From assembly GCA_016926065.1 (NCBI GenBank), contig JAFGPI010000013.1:1-33919 (forward strand): a stretch of 33,919 nt of DNA, written 5' to 3'. The notes under the pieces are model-generated. The model was given only the letters and a program-made list of their open reading frames with translations, was not told the DNA's origin and made no database searches. The translations under genes were made by a program, and so were the position numbers. The stretch is from Candidatus Krumholzibacteriota bacterium. Its GTDB lineage: Bacteria; Krumholzibacteriota; Krumholzibacteriia; Krumholzibacteriales; Krumholzibacteriaceae. Position 1 is the stretch's first letter. The number at the start of each line of letters is the position of its first letter. Shown here piece after piece: positions 1 to 9,138 of this stretch.

Positions 1-275
1 TCCCTTGGGGGGTAATAACAACCGTGACCTAGTGGGGAATGAAATTAATCAGGATAACATAATTGGGGAAAAATCCACTCTCAGCGCAGAGGTCGTTCGG
101 CGAAGCAAAAATCGAGAAACACATGCAAAGGGAACAGGGAATTTGCACACCACCGCCTGAAAGCGCGGAGGGGAGAGGGGATATTTAATTAATGATTTAT
201 GGAAGATGTTCTATTGATGCCCCATGGTTTTAGGCGGCGCTGAGGCTGGTGGGTCGGAAAAAATGCAGGCCTATG
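1..275. other. left-edge intergenic stretch, no gene recognised
   Basis: No convincing gene is seen. Two plus-strand frames are open from the left edge: one closes at 30-32 and one at about 163. Either could be the tail of a gene starting outside the window, but neither peptide is recognisable. Bases 186-193 form TTAATTAA, a short AT palindrome. The stretch leads into the promoter-like element at 276-284. Confidence 0.4.
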
Positions 276-284
276 TGATATAAT
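276..284 (+). promoter_or_regulatory. extended -10 promoter for the 450-3695 unit
   Basis: The sequence TGATATAAT is a perfect extended -10 (TGn followed by TATAAT). No good -35 is seen at the usual distance, which is tolerated by extended -10 promoters. The predicted start, near 291, gives a leader of about 160 bases before the ATG at 450. Promoter class is known biology; its use here is inference. Confidence 0.45.
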
Positions 285-449
285 GTGAACGGCGTTGCAC
301 CGAGGCGGCGTTACCTGTGAAAGATTAAAACGTGAAGATCCTGATCGGCGGGCGAATTCATCTTGAAAACGGTCCATTATTACGCCTGTGCGATCTGTGT
401 TTATCGGCCCTACCGGCGGTCTTGATTCCCGGCTGGGAGGAGGTTACCC

Positions 450-1679
450 ATGAAACGTTCCATTCTGATTATGACAATAATTCTCACCGTTCTGGCCATG
501 GCGGCACAGGGTGATATTCCCCGCTTGATCAACTACCAGGGAGTCCTGACGGATCCCGCGGGAGAGGCGGTACCGAATGGTGAATATCAAATAACCTTCC
601 GCCTTTACCAGGCTGTCACGGGGGGTTCTCCCCTCTGGAGCGAGATCCAGACGGTAACGGTAAGCCACGGCATATTCAACGCCCTTCTTGGTTCGGTCAC
701 GGCGTTGGATATCGGATTCGCTGAACCCTATTACCTCGGAATCGCGGTGGAGAATCAGGCCGAACTTTCTCCCCGCCTGCCACTGGTTTCCTCGGCCTAT
801 AGCTTGAGGGCGGGCAACGCTGAAAAGCTACAGGACCTAGATGCCGGCGCCTTTGCCGACTCGGCCCACCACCATGATACCCGGTACTGCCCGCGGGACG
901 AATTGAGTGGGGAAAGTATCATAAACCAGAGTGGAAATCCGGTCGACTGGACCAGCTTGAAAAATGTGCCCTCCGGATTCGCCGACGGAACGGATGATAC
1001 CGGAGGAGAAGGAGAATTAGTGCTTCCCTACCAGCAATCTGTAGCGGTCTCCGTTTCCGCTTTCCACGTGGTGAATACCGGATCCGGGCCGGGCCTACGG
1101 GGAGAAGCGGCGGGGGATTCTGCCTACGGGATTTATGCCTGCGCCACCGGGATAGCAGGAACGGGGATTTACGCCAGGGGAGGAACGGATGGATGGGCCG
1201 GAGTGTTTCGGGGGAATATTCAGATACAAGATCACGAAACGGGAGAGCCGGTATTGGAAATGGGCGAGGGACTTGATTACGCCGAGGGCTTCAACCTTTC
1301 CGGGGAAGGAAAGATAGAGCCGGGCGCGGTACTTATCATAGACCCGGAGAATCCCGGGAAATTGACCTTGAGTAAAGAGCCTTATGATAACCGGGTGGCC
1401 GGTATCGTGGCCGGAGCGGGAGGACTGGGATCGGGGGTGCGGTTGGGCGTGGACCGCTATGATTGTGATGTGGCTCTGGCCGGACGAGTATACTGCAACG
1501 TGGACGCCTCGGAGCACGGCGTGGAACCGGGAGATCTACTCACCACTTCCGGTCTGCCGGGATACGCCATGAAGGTGACCGATCCTATATCGGCCCCGGG
1601 CGCGGTATTGGGAAAAGCGATGGAGAGACTGGAAAAGGGTGAAATGGGACAGATACTGGTCCTGGTCACCCTACAGTAG
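450..1679 (+). CDS. secreted protein with 'QG-L-TD-G' N-terminal domain and G2-peptidase-like C-terminal domain
   Basis: A secreted or surface protein of unknown role, 409 residues. Residues 1-21 form a signal peptide. Residues about 25-115 match the widespread domain with NYQGVLTDPAGEAVPNGEY followed by TFRLYQ, common at the start of secreted proteins of FCB and related bacteria. Residues about 275-409 (DYAEGF, then EPGAVLIID, VAGIVAGAGG, ALAGRVYCNVDAS, GDLLTTSGLPGYAMK and a closing ILVLVTLQ) resemble the C-terminal domain of tail-fibre-like proteins related to the G2 autoproteolytic peptidases. The middle is Gly-rich. The start is set by a strong GGAGGAGG ribosome site at 436-443. The next gene follows after 9 bases, so the two are probably co-transcribed. 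Domain recognition is from memory; the function is unknown. Confidence 0.85.
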   Translation: MKRSILIMTIILTVLAMAAQGDIPRLINYQGVLTDPAGEAVPNGEYQITFRLYQAVTGGSPLWSEIQTVTVSHGIFNALLGSVTALDIGFAEPYYLGIAVENQAELSPRLPLVSSAYSLRAGNAEKLQDLDAGAFADSAHHHDTRYCPRDELSGESIINQSGNPVDWTSLKNVPSGFADGTDDTGGEGELVLPYQQSVAVSVSAFHVVNTGSGPGLRGEAAGDSAYGIYACATGIAGTGIYARGGTDGWAGVFRGNIQIQDHETGEPVLEMGEGLDYAEGFNLSGEGKIEPGAVLIIDPENPGKLTLSKEPYDNRVAGIVAGAGGLGSGVRLGVDRYDCDVALAGRVYCNVDASEHGVEPGDLLTTSGLPGYAMKVTDPISAPGAVLGKAMERLEKGEMGQILVLVTLQ

Positions 1680-1688
1680 GGAGTGAGT

Positions 1689-3695
1689 ATGTTGAGGTGG
1701 ATTTTATGCTCAATGTTGGCGGGCCTGCTGCTTATCCCTGGAAGCTTATGGGGTGGATACGGAGGAGAGGAAGCAGGAAGCGCCACCAAGGTCACCCGCG
1801 AAAATGTGACCATGGAATACCCGGGTAAAATTCAGGTGCCGGAAGTGAGGTCCTTCCAGGAACCGGCCGGGTACCGTAATTCGTACATATTCCGGGAAGG
1901 CTTCGAGCAGGGTCGGTACTCTTCCGCCTTTGCTCCGGAATGCGGTTCTCTCTGGCGGTTCGAGGAGAATACGACCCCGTCCCCCGAGGGTAACCTCCAT
2001 CTTTTCTTCCCCCCTCCCCGGGAACAGGCCTCCGCGGAGGAATTAATTTCCGATAGAGGCAATTGGATCATATTGGGACCTTTCGATCTTTCCGGAGCAA
2101 GGGAAGCGCACTTCAATTTTTATCTGCGCCTGGGAGAGGGGACGGAAAATAGTAGCGCGTCCCTTTCGGCCCTGGTATCGATCGACGGCGTTCATTTCCA
2201 GGGATTCAGCTTTCAGGGGCGAACGGACGGCTGGGAGTACCGCAATATCGATCTGGGGCAGGTCCCTCATTGGGGAAACGTCTGCGGTAAAAAGGAAGTG
2301 TGGTTGGCCTTCGTTCCCGGTTCACCCGAGGCGCGGACGGAAGGTGGAGTTGCCCTCGATTTCCTCCGTCTGCTGGTGTTTAATCCCCTGCTTCCGCCCC
2401 GCGCTACCGTGCCCGGCTCAAAGAGTTCCGCCGCGGCCGTTGGTCATGGCGATATCCTGGCGCGTTACGCCCCCTACCTGGTCCAGGAATTACAGTGCAC
2501 CGAATTTGGTGATTATCCGACCTGTTTTAATTATGACGGAAACTATACCGCCGCCGATAATTGGGATCACCTGGGAATCGACTGCGGTTCCGATTGCGAC
2601 TCCTACGATGGCGGGTGCCGGTCCGGATTTCCCCTGCCCGCCTATCTATACGGCTCGGTAATCGAAACCGGGACCCATTATTTTCTCTGTTACGCGGTGT
2701 TCCATCCGGCCGATGATTTCCACTGTAACTTTTTTCAGCACGAGAACGATCTGGAAGGGATCGTCATGATGGTTTTAAAGGACGGAAGCGATTATGGCCG
2801 CTTGCGGATGGTGCAGCTTTTTTGGCACATTGGATTCTACGAATTCGTGCCTCCCGGCAGCGAAGGGATTTACGAAACCAACGACGCCATTAACGGCGAG
2901 ATAGAGTTGATCGACGGTCATCCGGTGGTCTACATCGAGGGAGGGGGGCACGGATTGTGCAGCGGGAAGACCGGAGCTTCAGGATCTTGGTACGTTCACT
3001 ATCAATATACCGGAACGGCCGGCGAACCTTCCGCGGCAAACCACACTCAGGAAGCGGATCCCCACCAGGTGGCCGTCGCCCTGCGGGTAGGGTACGGCTT
3101 GTTACCCATAGCGGTGGAATTCTGGCAGCGCAGAAGGAGTTACTCCGCGTCTCCGACCGTTTTCATGGAACCCAGAAATTATTCCGGATACCGCTTTTCC
3201 CTCCAGGGCCTGGGCACCGCCTTTGAGGGGAATAGTTGCATGGACGGCACCGCCAATCCTCCCTGGTGGTGGTCCGACGAAACGGATAATCTCTCCGAGC
3301 CTGAAACCGGCGACTGGTTCCTGGATTCCGCCTGGTATCATGAGTGGCAGTTCAACTGGGACGAAACTCTCGATCTATCGTATACCTATCATCCCTTTCT
3401 TTACAATCACCTGGGGGGTGAAATATATGGGACCCTGGAGTACTTTGACAGCCCCCCCGGCCCCTACCTGGCAAAGACCGACCTCACCGTGCCGCATCCG
3501 GATAGAAGCCTGCTGATCAGGGAAAACGTAGAAATCAGGTTTTTAACGGGAACCAAAATCACCGCTTCCGGCCTGATGGAGGCCCAGGGTTCTCCGGGCA
3601 CGATTCTCCTGGGAGCCGAGGCGGAGCCCCACGGGGAGATCAGGATTGACGGAGAAATCCGCCTCTTCAAGGGGGGCAGCATCAGATTTCCTTAG
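1689..3695 (+). CDS. secreted cysteine-rich protein, Vps62-like core, beta-helix-like C-terminus
   Basis: Function unknown. I choose ATG 1689 because GGGAG at 1679-1683 sits 5 bases upstream; an in-frame GTG at 1683 would overlap that site. The product is 668 residues with a signal peptide over about 1-22. Residues about 60-230 look like a jelly-roll beta-sandwich (EGFEQG, then LGPFDLSGA, and VSIDGVHFQGF). A central part begins YAPYLVQEL and includes a Cys-rich stretch, FFQHENDLEGIVMMV and HPVVYIEGGGHG. The spacing recalls the bacterial Vps62-like fold (YAP, then H-x-x-D-W-E, then P-x-x-Y-x-x-x-x-H). The last 75 residues read as the start of a parallel beta-helix (ENVEIRFLTGTKITASG, then a short repeat). 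It is the second gene of its unit. The Vps62 relation is inference, about 35% sure. Confidence 0.8.
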   Translation: MLRWILCSMLAGLLLIPGSLWGGYGGEEAGSATKVTRENVTMEYPGKIQVPEVRSFQEPAGYRNSYIFREGFEQGRYSSAFAPECGSLWRFEENTTPSPEGNLHLFFPPPREQASAEELISDRGNWIILGPFDLSGAREAHFNFYLRLGEGTENSSASLSALVSIDGVHFQGFSFQGRTDGWEYRNIDLGQVPHWGNVCGKKEVWLAFVPGSPEARTEGGVALDFLRLLVFNPLLPPRATVPGSKSSAAAVGHGDILARYAPYLVQELQCTEFGDYPTCFNYDGNYTAADNWDHLGIDCGSDCDSYDGGCRSGFPLPAYLYGSVIETGTHYFLCYAVFHPADDFHCNFFQHENDLEGIVMMVLKDGSDYGRLRMVQLFWHIGFYEFVPPGSEGIYETNDAINGEIELIDGHPVVYIEGGGHGLCSGKTGASGSWYVHYQYTGTAGEPSAANHTQEADPHQVAVALRVGYGLLPIAVEFWQRRRSYSASPTVFMEPRNYSGYRFSLQGLGTAFEGNSCMDGTANPPWWWSDETDNLSEPETGDWFLDSAWYHEWQFNWDETLDLSYTYHPFLYNHLGGEIYGTLEYFDSPPGPYLAKTDLTVPHPDRSLLIRENVEIRFLTGTKITASGLMEAQGSPGTILLGAEAEPHGEIRIDGEIRLFKGGSIRFP

Positions 3696-3824
3696 GGATG
3701 GTTCAATTAAGACCACACAGGATGCTTTACGGTACCATCTCGGGCAAAAAGCATGTTATAGAAATCGGTCGGACCCTGTGCTACGATCTTTGCGTTCCGG
3801 AGATACAAGAGAGAGGATACGTAT

Positions 3825-4112
3825 ATGCGACCAGACGAACCGGGGCCGGTCGAATATCCGATAAACGGTACTCTGGACCTGCACATGTTCCAGCCGCGCG
3901 AGGTCAAGGAACTGGTTCCGGATTTCCTGCGCGAGTGTATGAAAAGGAAGATATACCGGACGCGCATAATACACGGTAAGGGAACCGGGGCCCTGCGGGA
4001 GACCGTTCACGCGATACTGGATAGGATGGAGGAAGTCGCCTCGTACCGATTGTGCGATGAGGGAGGTGGTGGCTGGGGGGCCACCCTGGTAATTCTCCAT
4101 CCCCAACCATGA
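3825..4112 (+). CDS. stand-alone Smr domain protein
   Basis: A 95-residue protein that is almost entirely a Smr domain, the small nuclease/DNA-binding module otherwise found at the C-terminus of MutS2. The diagnostic elements are all present: LDLHMFQPREV near residues 17-27, RIIHGKGTGALRETVH near 47-62, and GGWGATLVIL at the end. Stand-alone Smr proteins are cytoplasmic and are linked to nucleic-acid cleavage or binding; the exact substrate here cannot be told. The start at 3825 is supported by GAGAGGA 10-15 bases upstream. It begins 129 bases after the secreted-protein gene and may share its transcript or have its own promoter. Nothing in the two upstream genes suggests a shared pathway. Confidence 0.9.
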   Translation: MRPDEPGPVEYPINGTLDLHMFQPREVKELVPDFLRECMKRKIYRTRIIHGKGTGALRETVHAILDRMEEVASYRLCDEGGGGWGATLVILHPQP

Positions 4113-4124
4113 TCGTTTGCCATA

Positions 4125-4230
4125 GATGAAATCCCCGATCCTGTTGAAATGTTACCGGATGATCCGGCTGTTCCTCGGATGAAATCCCCGATCCTGTTGC
4201 AGTATTGCCGGATGATCCGGCCGATCCTCG
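4125..4230. repeat. 53-bp direct tandem repeat, two copies
   Basis: Copy one is 4125-4177 and copy two 4178-4230; they agree at 47 of 53 positions by hand count. Each carries the palindrome CCGGAT-G-ATCCGG, at 4155-4167 and 4208-4220. The unit is not a multiple of three, so it is not a protein repeat. It lies in the convergent gap between the Smr gene (plus) and the DUF5916 gene (minus), where the hairpins could help end transcription from either side. No T-run follows, so it is not a classic intrinsic terminator. Confidence 0.85.
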
Positions 4231-4281
4231 ATCCCCGGCGTATCCGTGGAATATCCAACCCTTGCCTGCGGGGGTCCGATT

Positions 4282-6564
4282 CTATAACTGGAAGAGATAC
4301 TGCAATTTCATGAAGTATTGTCGATCGTTGAGAACCCATCTCCTCCGCAGGTTATCCGGAGGAATCATATCCAGGTAACCGTGGGTGGACCCGACATAGA
4401 AAACGGTGAGGGAATTTATGCGGTAGGTTATCAAGGGATCTATGTCCAGGCTGTGGTAGCGATCATTGTACTGAATGACCAGGCGGGCGGAAAGCTCGCG
4501 GGATGCCTGTAGGTACACATTGGTTCTGAATACGGTCTGGGAAAACAGCTTGAATCCGGTTTCCAGATCGTCGCTGCGGATGTGATCGAGGTAGGAGGAA
4601 ATCAGCAGGCGGTCGATCGGCTTGATATCCGCTCCAAATCCACTGACCAGCTCCTTGCCCATCACTTCATCCCTGCGGGCGATGCGGTGGCCGTAATCTA
4701 TATACCAGTTGAACCCTATGGCATCGAACGGCCGGGTGCTGAAGCAGGTATGCCAGAGCCAGATATCGTTGAACCGTATCCCGTGATACAATTCCCGGCT
4801 CCACATGTAGCGGGAGTGGACCTGCGTTTGAGCGGCGCGGAACTGGAATTGGTGATTGGCAACTATCCATTCATCCTTACGTACGCTATGAAAGTTCCAT
4901 TTCCTGCTGCCCTCGATGCTGCCGTTGATATTTTCCAGTAAGGTGCCGTTATCGTATCTATGTATTCCTCCCAGCGAAAAGGAAAGGATACGATAGTTAT
5001 TTGAGGGCTCGAACCCGTTATCCGCCCGGAAGGTGGGGCTGAGCTGACGGTACGACGAACCGAACCAGTAATTTTCAGTGTCCCGGCTGAGGTTGATGCT
5101 GAAACCGTGTCCCCAGTACTTTTCTCCGTCCAGCCCCGCCGTGTGCTTATCATCCTGGAACCGGGTGACGTTAAAGGCGCTGTCGGCCAGAGCCAGATTG
5201 TTCACCTCGTCGGTATGGGAGGCCATGACCTGAAAGCGCAGGGAATTGCTGGGCGAGGGACGGATCTGCCCGTCTATTCCTACCAGGGAGCCGGAGCCCC
5301 CGCTGTCGAATCGGCGTTCGGTAGCGATCAGACCCAAGTGCGATTGATTTCCCAGGTCGCGCCTTACCCGCAGTATATTGGAATAACTTTTTCCGTTTTC
5401 CACGTATTCGTTGCCCTCCTCGAAGGGAAGGATGATCAGCGAGTGCTCATCCCGCGCCGAGAGGTAGGCCGCGCTGTTCGAGCCCCTGCGCCAGGTCATC
5501 TTTCCGGCCACCAGAGGGTCGTTGATGGAACGGGTGTATACCGCGTTGAAATAGGTGTTGAAAAGATCGCTTCCCTCCTGGAAGAAAGGCCGCCTTTCGG
5601 GATAACTCAGGGCGAAGGCGGTGTTGACATCCAGCTGCGCCACATCGGATTCGATCTGGCTGAAATCGGGATTGATGGTCGCCTCCGCGGTCAGCTCCGA
5701 GGAGATATCCCAAGCGGCTCCCAGGGACATTTCACCCATGAGGTCGCTGTTGTCCAGGTGCTGGTGATCGTTCAGAGCGCCTGATTGATAAGCCACCTGG
5801 GAGGGCAATAACTCCAGCCCTTGCCCCGGTTCGACCCGGGAGATTCCGGTGATCGTTCCCCACTGGCAGGGCCAGCAGTTCTCGTTTCGGTCATAGGCCG
5901 CCCAGGAATACTGGAAGCGCGACTCTCGGGGGCGGTTGCGCCAGAAATCCATCCGCCATACCTGATGTTCCTTATCCGGAAAGCGCAAGCTGTTGAATGG
6001 TATGGCCATTTCCACCACCCAGCCGAATTCAGTGATCTGTCCGAACGATTTGAAGATCATATCGTAGGTTATATCCTCCCCATAGGCCGCGGAAAAGAGC
6101 AGATCGCCCGGGATACCGTAGGGATTGGCGGCGATCTCGTAGGCCAGAGAAGCCTCACCGTAGGTGTCCAGGCAGAGGATCACGTAATCACCGGAGAATA
6201 TGCGGTCCCTTTCGCAGAAGGAGGCGCGCACCTCCCGGGGATCGTCGTAACACAGCCAGGCCAGGTACAGGTTTTCGTAGTCATAGGTGACCAGCACTTC
6301 CGTGTCGACCTCCGGCCGGGTTTGGTCTCCGGGATTGTGCTCGGCGAAATTAACGGCTTTAGCCGCTCCCCGCCAGCCTTCATCCTCCACGTTCCCGTCG
6401 ATCCTGATAGATCCGGTGGCCCGTTTGATCTCCAGTTGCGGATGGTATACCGGCATGTAATTGTGATCAGCCGCCGCCCGGGAAACGGGGTAAAAAAGAA
6501 AAAGGAATATCGCTAGGATCAGGCCCGCTGTCCTGGGAGCAACCTGCTTAATATTTTCTGGCAT
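4282..6564 (-). CDS. DUF5916-type outer-membrane protein with CBM9-like N-terminal domain
   Basis: A 760-residue secreted or outer-membrane protein. A hydrophobic signal segment lies at about 12-33. Residues about 42-235 match the family-9 carbohydrate-binding-like fold: IDGNVEDEGW, then DYENLYLAWLCYDD, DTYGEASLAYEIAANPYGIPGD and EMAIPFNSLRFP. This pairing with a long beta-rich C-terminal part, probably a barrel, is the DUF5916 family, common in FCB bacteria and without a settled function. The start ATG has GGAGAG 9-14 bases upstream. The gene is the last of the minus-strand envelope block, 225 bases after the kinase gene, so it may have its own promoter. Family assignment is fairly sure; surface binding of a glycan or peptide is only a family-level guess. 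Confidence 0.85.
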   Translation of the reverse strand: MPENIKQVAPRTAGLILAIFLFLFYPVSRAAADHNYMPVYHPQLEIKRATGSIRIDGNVEDEGWRGAAKAVNFAEHNPGDQTRPEVDTEVLVTYDYENLYLAWLCYDDPREVRASFCERDRIFSGDYVILCLDTYGEASLAYEIAANPYGIPGDLLFSAAYGEDITYDMIFKSFGQITEFGWVVEMAIPFNSLRFPDKEHQVWRMDFWRNRPRESRFQYSWAAYDRNENCWPCQWGTITGISRVEPGQGLELLPSQVAYQSGALNDHQHLDNSDLMGEMSLGAAWDISSELTAEATINPDFSQIESDVAQLDVNTAFALSYPERRPFFQEGSDLFNTYFNAVYTRSINDPLVAGKMTWRRGSNSAAYLSARDEHSLIILPFEEGNEYVENGKSYSNILRVRRDLGNQSHLGLIATERRFDSGGSGSLVGIDGQIRPSPSNSLRFQVMASHTDEVNNLALADSAFNVTRFQDDKHTAGLDGEKYWGHGFSINLSRDTENYWFGSSYRQLSPTFRADNGFEPSNNYRILSFSLGGIHRYDNGTLLENINGSIEGSRKWNFHSVRKDEWIVANHQFQFRAAQTQVHSRYMWSRELYHGIRFNDIWLWHTCFSTRPFDAIGFNWYIDYGHRIARRDEVMGKELVSGFGADIKPIDRLLISSYLDHIRSDDLETGFKLFSQTVFRTNVYLQASRELSARLVIQYNDRYHSLDIDPLITYRINSLTVFYVGSTHGYLDMIPPDNLRRRWVLNDRQYFMKLQYLFQL

Positions 6565-6769
6565 TTTATTACTCTCCGGGTTTTCAGTTTTAAGCTCGGT
6601 TCACTCCCCTACCGGAGGAGAAACCAGTTACGCATGGGTAATCGGGCGGTATCGGCCGGCCCCTACCCCCAGACGACGAAACACCGGATATTATTAATAC
6701 GATATGCCGAGCAATAAGTTACCCGGAACTTTGATTTTTTGGGGAAATTCTAATCTGTTCTTTAACTAC

Positions 6770-6779
6770 TTATAGTATA
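6770..6779 (-). promoter_or_regulatory. TATACTATAA element upstream of the DUF5916 gene
   Basis: The minus strand reads TATACTATAA, which contains a 5/6 match to a -10 hexamer (TATACT). It lies about 206 bases before the ATG at 6564. The identical 10-mer occurs about 204 bases before the ATG of the PorV-like gene (15339-15348). No good -35 accompanies it, so promoter use is uncertain. Confidence 0.25.
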
Positions 6780-6789
6780 TAAAGTTACA

Positions 6790-9138
6790 CTATTGGTGCG
6801 GAGAGGTGTCGATGCTGATGGTGGTATCGCACTTGATGGTGATATTTCCGGTAAAAAAAGCCTCCCCCAGGTGATTGAGCAGGTTGATTTCGTAATCCCC
6901 TCGCTGGAACCGCCGTTCCTTGATGAGAGGTAATTGCACGGTGATGATCTCCTCCTGGGGGCAGTAAGGGCCCGTTCTGCGCAGGGTGGATTGGCATACC
7001 ATCCCCTCCACGAAGATTGTCGCGTCGGCATATCTCTTTTGCAGGTCGCAGGCTACTCTCAGGTTTTCTCCCTCGCGCAGGGTAAAGGTTTTTTCGTTGT
7101 ACCAGCCCAGCGCGTAAAAAGACGCCGCGTACCTTCCGGTTTCAAGCTGCATCGATTCCAAAGGGGTTTTCGCTCCGGACGGCAGGGGGTTGACGAAGGT
7201 TCCCTGCGATTCGGGGTGGGTCTCGGAGAGATAGACCCGCAGGCCGGAGACGCCGGAGGCACCGCAGGAGGGGATATTGGCGATGAAGGAGACGCTTCCG
7301 AACTTCTTCTCCCGTTCGAAGTAGATGCTGATATTTTTGGTGCGCCGGGCCTGCACCTCGATCGGCCGCACCACATCCTCCCGCCCCGGCTTGCTGAAGG
7401 TGAGGGAGCCGACGGCGGTGGGCACCGGTATATCCTTATCCAGATTCAGATGGCTAAAATATCTTTTCCCCAGGTATTCCTCCTCCCGGGGGGACAGTCC
7501 CGCTCCGGGAGTGATCTTTACGCCGCAATCCCCCGTATCCTGCAATGGCACATTACTTCTTTCTCCCCCCTGGTACCGCCGGTCGAAAAAACTGACTTGG
7601 AGGTATCCGATCTCCGGCTCCAGCTCCAGCCGCACCGGCCGGTCCAGGGGTAAAGTCCTGGCCGGTCCGGTTTCCCCGGGAGAGATGTTCCGCAGTTGCA
7701 GTCCGTCCTGCTCGATCCGGATCTCGAAGCTGGCGCCCGCGTAATCCTCGTGGTCCAGGTGGAACTGGTACCGCCCGGCCGGGAGGGCCGCCCGGATGGT
7801 GTCTCCTCCGGTATAATAGAGCCGGAAGGAATCGATCACGGTCTCGGCGGGCTTGAAGGAGTTGGGATTGAAAGCCTCCGGGGGGATGGTGATCAGGACT
7901 AGGGGAAAGATCATGGGCCGCAGCTCGAAAGTGAAGGCGTTATCCCCTCCAGCGGATATATCAACGAAAGATTCCAGCGGGGAAAAACCGTCCGCCTCCA
8001 CCAGCAGTTTCCTTTTTCCCAGCAGTACCCGGGAGAATTCGAAGGGCCGGCGGTTGCTGTCGGCCTGCCTGCGGCTTTTCCATAAGATATTGTCCAGAGT
8101 GACGGTTATATCGCGCGCGTTCGCCGTTTCTATCGAAACGGCGGCCGGCTGCAGGAGAAAAAAGTGTCCCAGCAGTACCAAGGCGACCAGCGGAACGACT
8201 GTTAGGACGAACCGGACCGTTTTTTTTCGGGTGGGGGAGAGGCGCGGGGGCAGGATTTTTTTCATGCTGTCCTCTTCCCGGCCCATATGCCCGGTTTCGA
8301 TCAGGGCGGCGCGGAAGGCCTCCAGCATTTTCCTGACGTCGGAGTAACGGTCTTCCCTATCTTTCTGGAGGCATTTATCGATGACATTGGCGATTTCCAC
8401 CGGGATCTCTTTTTTCAGGGTGTCCAGGCGGATCGGAGTTTCGGTGAGGATGGCGGTGAGGATCGATCCTTTCGAGGTCTTGCTGAAGGGTATGGTGCCC
8501 CCCAGCATCTCGTACAACAAAGCTCCCAGCGAGTATATGTCGGAACGGTGGTCGAGCTCCCGGCCCTCGGCCTGTTCCGGAGATAGATATCCCAGGGTAC
8601 CCTTCAGGCCTATCGTTTTGGTGGTGTCGGTTTCCTGGAAGCGGGCCAATCCGAAGTCGCAGATATAGACATGATCGTCCGGGTCCAGGAGGATATTGGC
8701 CGGTTTTATATCGCGGTGAACGATCTTTTTGGGATGGTTGTGGGCGTAATACAATCCGTCGCAGATGCCCCGCAATATCTTCCAGGTCCGGGCCAGAGGG
8801 ATGGTCCGGCCGTTCGCCAGCTCCTTTTCCAGGCTGCCGGAAACGTATTTCATCACGAAATAGATATAATCCGCGCTGTCCAGGTCGTTGATACCGCGGG
8901 GAACCACTTTGTAGACGGGCACTATATGGGGATTATCGGAAAGCTCGCCCAGGAATTCGGCGTCCTTTACGAAATTGGGGAGGTTGATATCCGGTTTGGC
9001 GAATTTTAGCGCTACCTGGCGATTACCGAGGGAAGTGTCTTCGGCGATGTAGACCACGGAATAGTTTGTCGAATATATCTTTTTCTTGATTCGAAACTCA
9101 TCGACACTTTTACCCTCGAGATCATGTACCGATTTCAT
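6790..9138 (-). CDS. transmembrane Ser/Thr protein kinase with PEGA-like extracytoplasmic domains
   Basis: A 782-residue Hanks-type kinase. The kinase domain spans about residues 14-275: Lys45 in VALKFAKP, HRDIKPAN at 141-148, DFG at 161-163 and SPEQ at 186-189 are all present. Oddly, the ATP-binding loop reads IYSTNYSVVY and has none of the usual glycines. A transmembrane helix follows at about 308-330, then some 450 extracytoplasmic residues. Residues about 335-410 (VLLGKRKLLVEADGFSPLES) and 411-490 (LPAGRYQFHLDHEDYAGA) look like PEGA beta-sandwiches; the remainder is beta-rich and unrecognised. The layout fits a sensor that reads the envelope and phosphorylates cytoplasmic targets. No clear ribosome site precedes the ATG. 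It follows the outer-membrane protein genes on the same strand after a 339-base repeat-bearing gap. PEGA assignment is inference. Confidence 0.92.
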   Translation of the reverse strand: MKSVHDLEGKSVDEFRIKKKIYSTNYSVVYIAEDTSLGNRQVALKFAKPDINLPNFVKDAEFLGELSDNPHIVPVYKVVPRGINDLDSADYIYFVMKYVSGSLEKELANGRTIPLARTWKILRGICDGLYYAHNHPKKIVHRDIKPANILLDPDDHVYICDFGLARFQETDTTKTIGLKGTLGYLSPEQAEGRELDHRSDIYSLGALLYEMLGGTIPFSKTSKGSILTAILTETPIRLDTLKKEIPVEIANVIDKCLQKDREDRYSDVRKMLEAFRAALIETGHMGREEDSMKKILPPRLSPTRKKTVRFVLTVVPLVALVLLGHFFLLQPAAVSIETANARDITVTLDNILWKSRRQADSNRRPFEFSRVLLGKRKLLVEADGFSPLESFVDISAGGDNAFTFELRPMIFPLVLITIPPEAFNPNSFKPAETVIDSFRLYYTGGDTIRAALPAGRYQFHLDHEDYAGASFEIRIEQDGLQLRNISPGETGPARTLPLDRPVRLELEPEIGYLQVSFFDRRYQGGERSNVPLQDTGDCGVKITPGAGLSPREEEYLGKRYFSHLNLDKDIPVPTAVGSLTFSKPGREDVVRPIEVQARRTKNISIYFEREKKFGSVSFIANIPSCGASGVSGLRVYLSETHPESQGTFVNPLPSGAKTPLESMQLETGRYAASFYALGWYNEKTFTLREGENLRVACDLQKRYADATIFVEGMVCQSTLRRTGPYCPQEEIITVQLPLIKERRFQRGDYEINLLNHLGEAFFTGNITIKCDTTISIDTSPHQ

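Noticed and set aside
186-193. TTAATTAA as an operator
   Set aside because: An eight-base AT palindrome is expected by chance in such sequence, and it has no placement relative to the promoter that suggests control.
332-514. 60-codon plus-strand frame before the first gene
   Set aside because: It overlaps the real start at 450 in another frame, has no ribosome site, and is unrecognisable.
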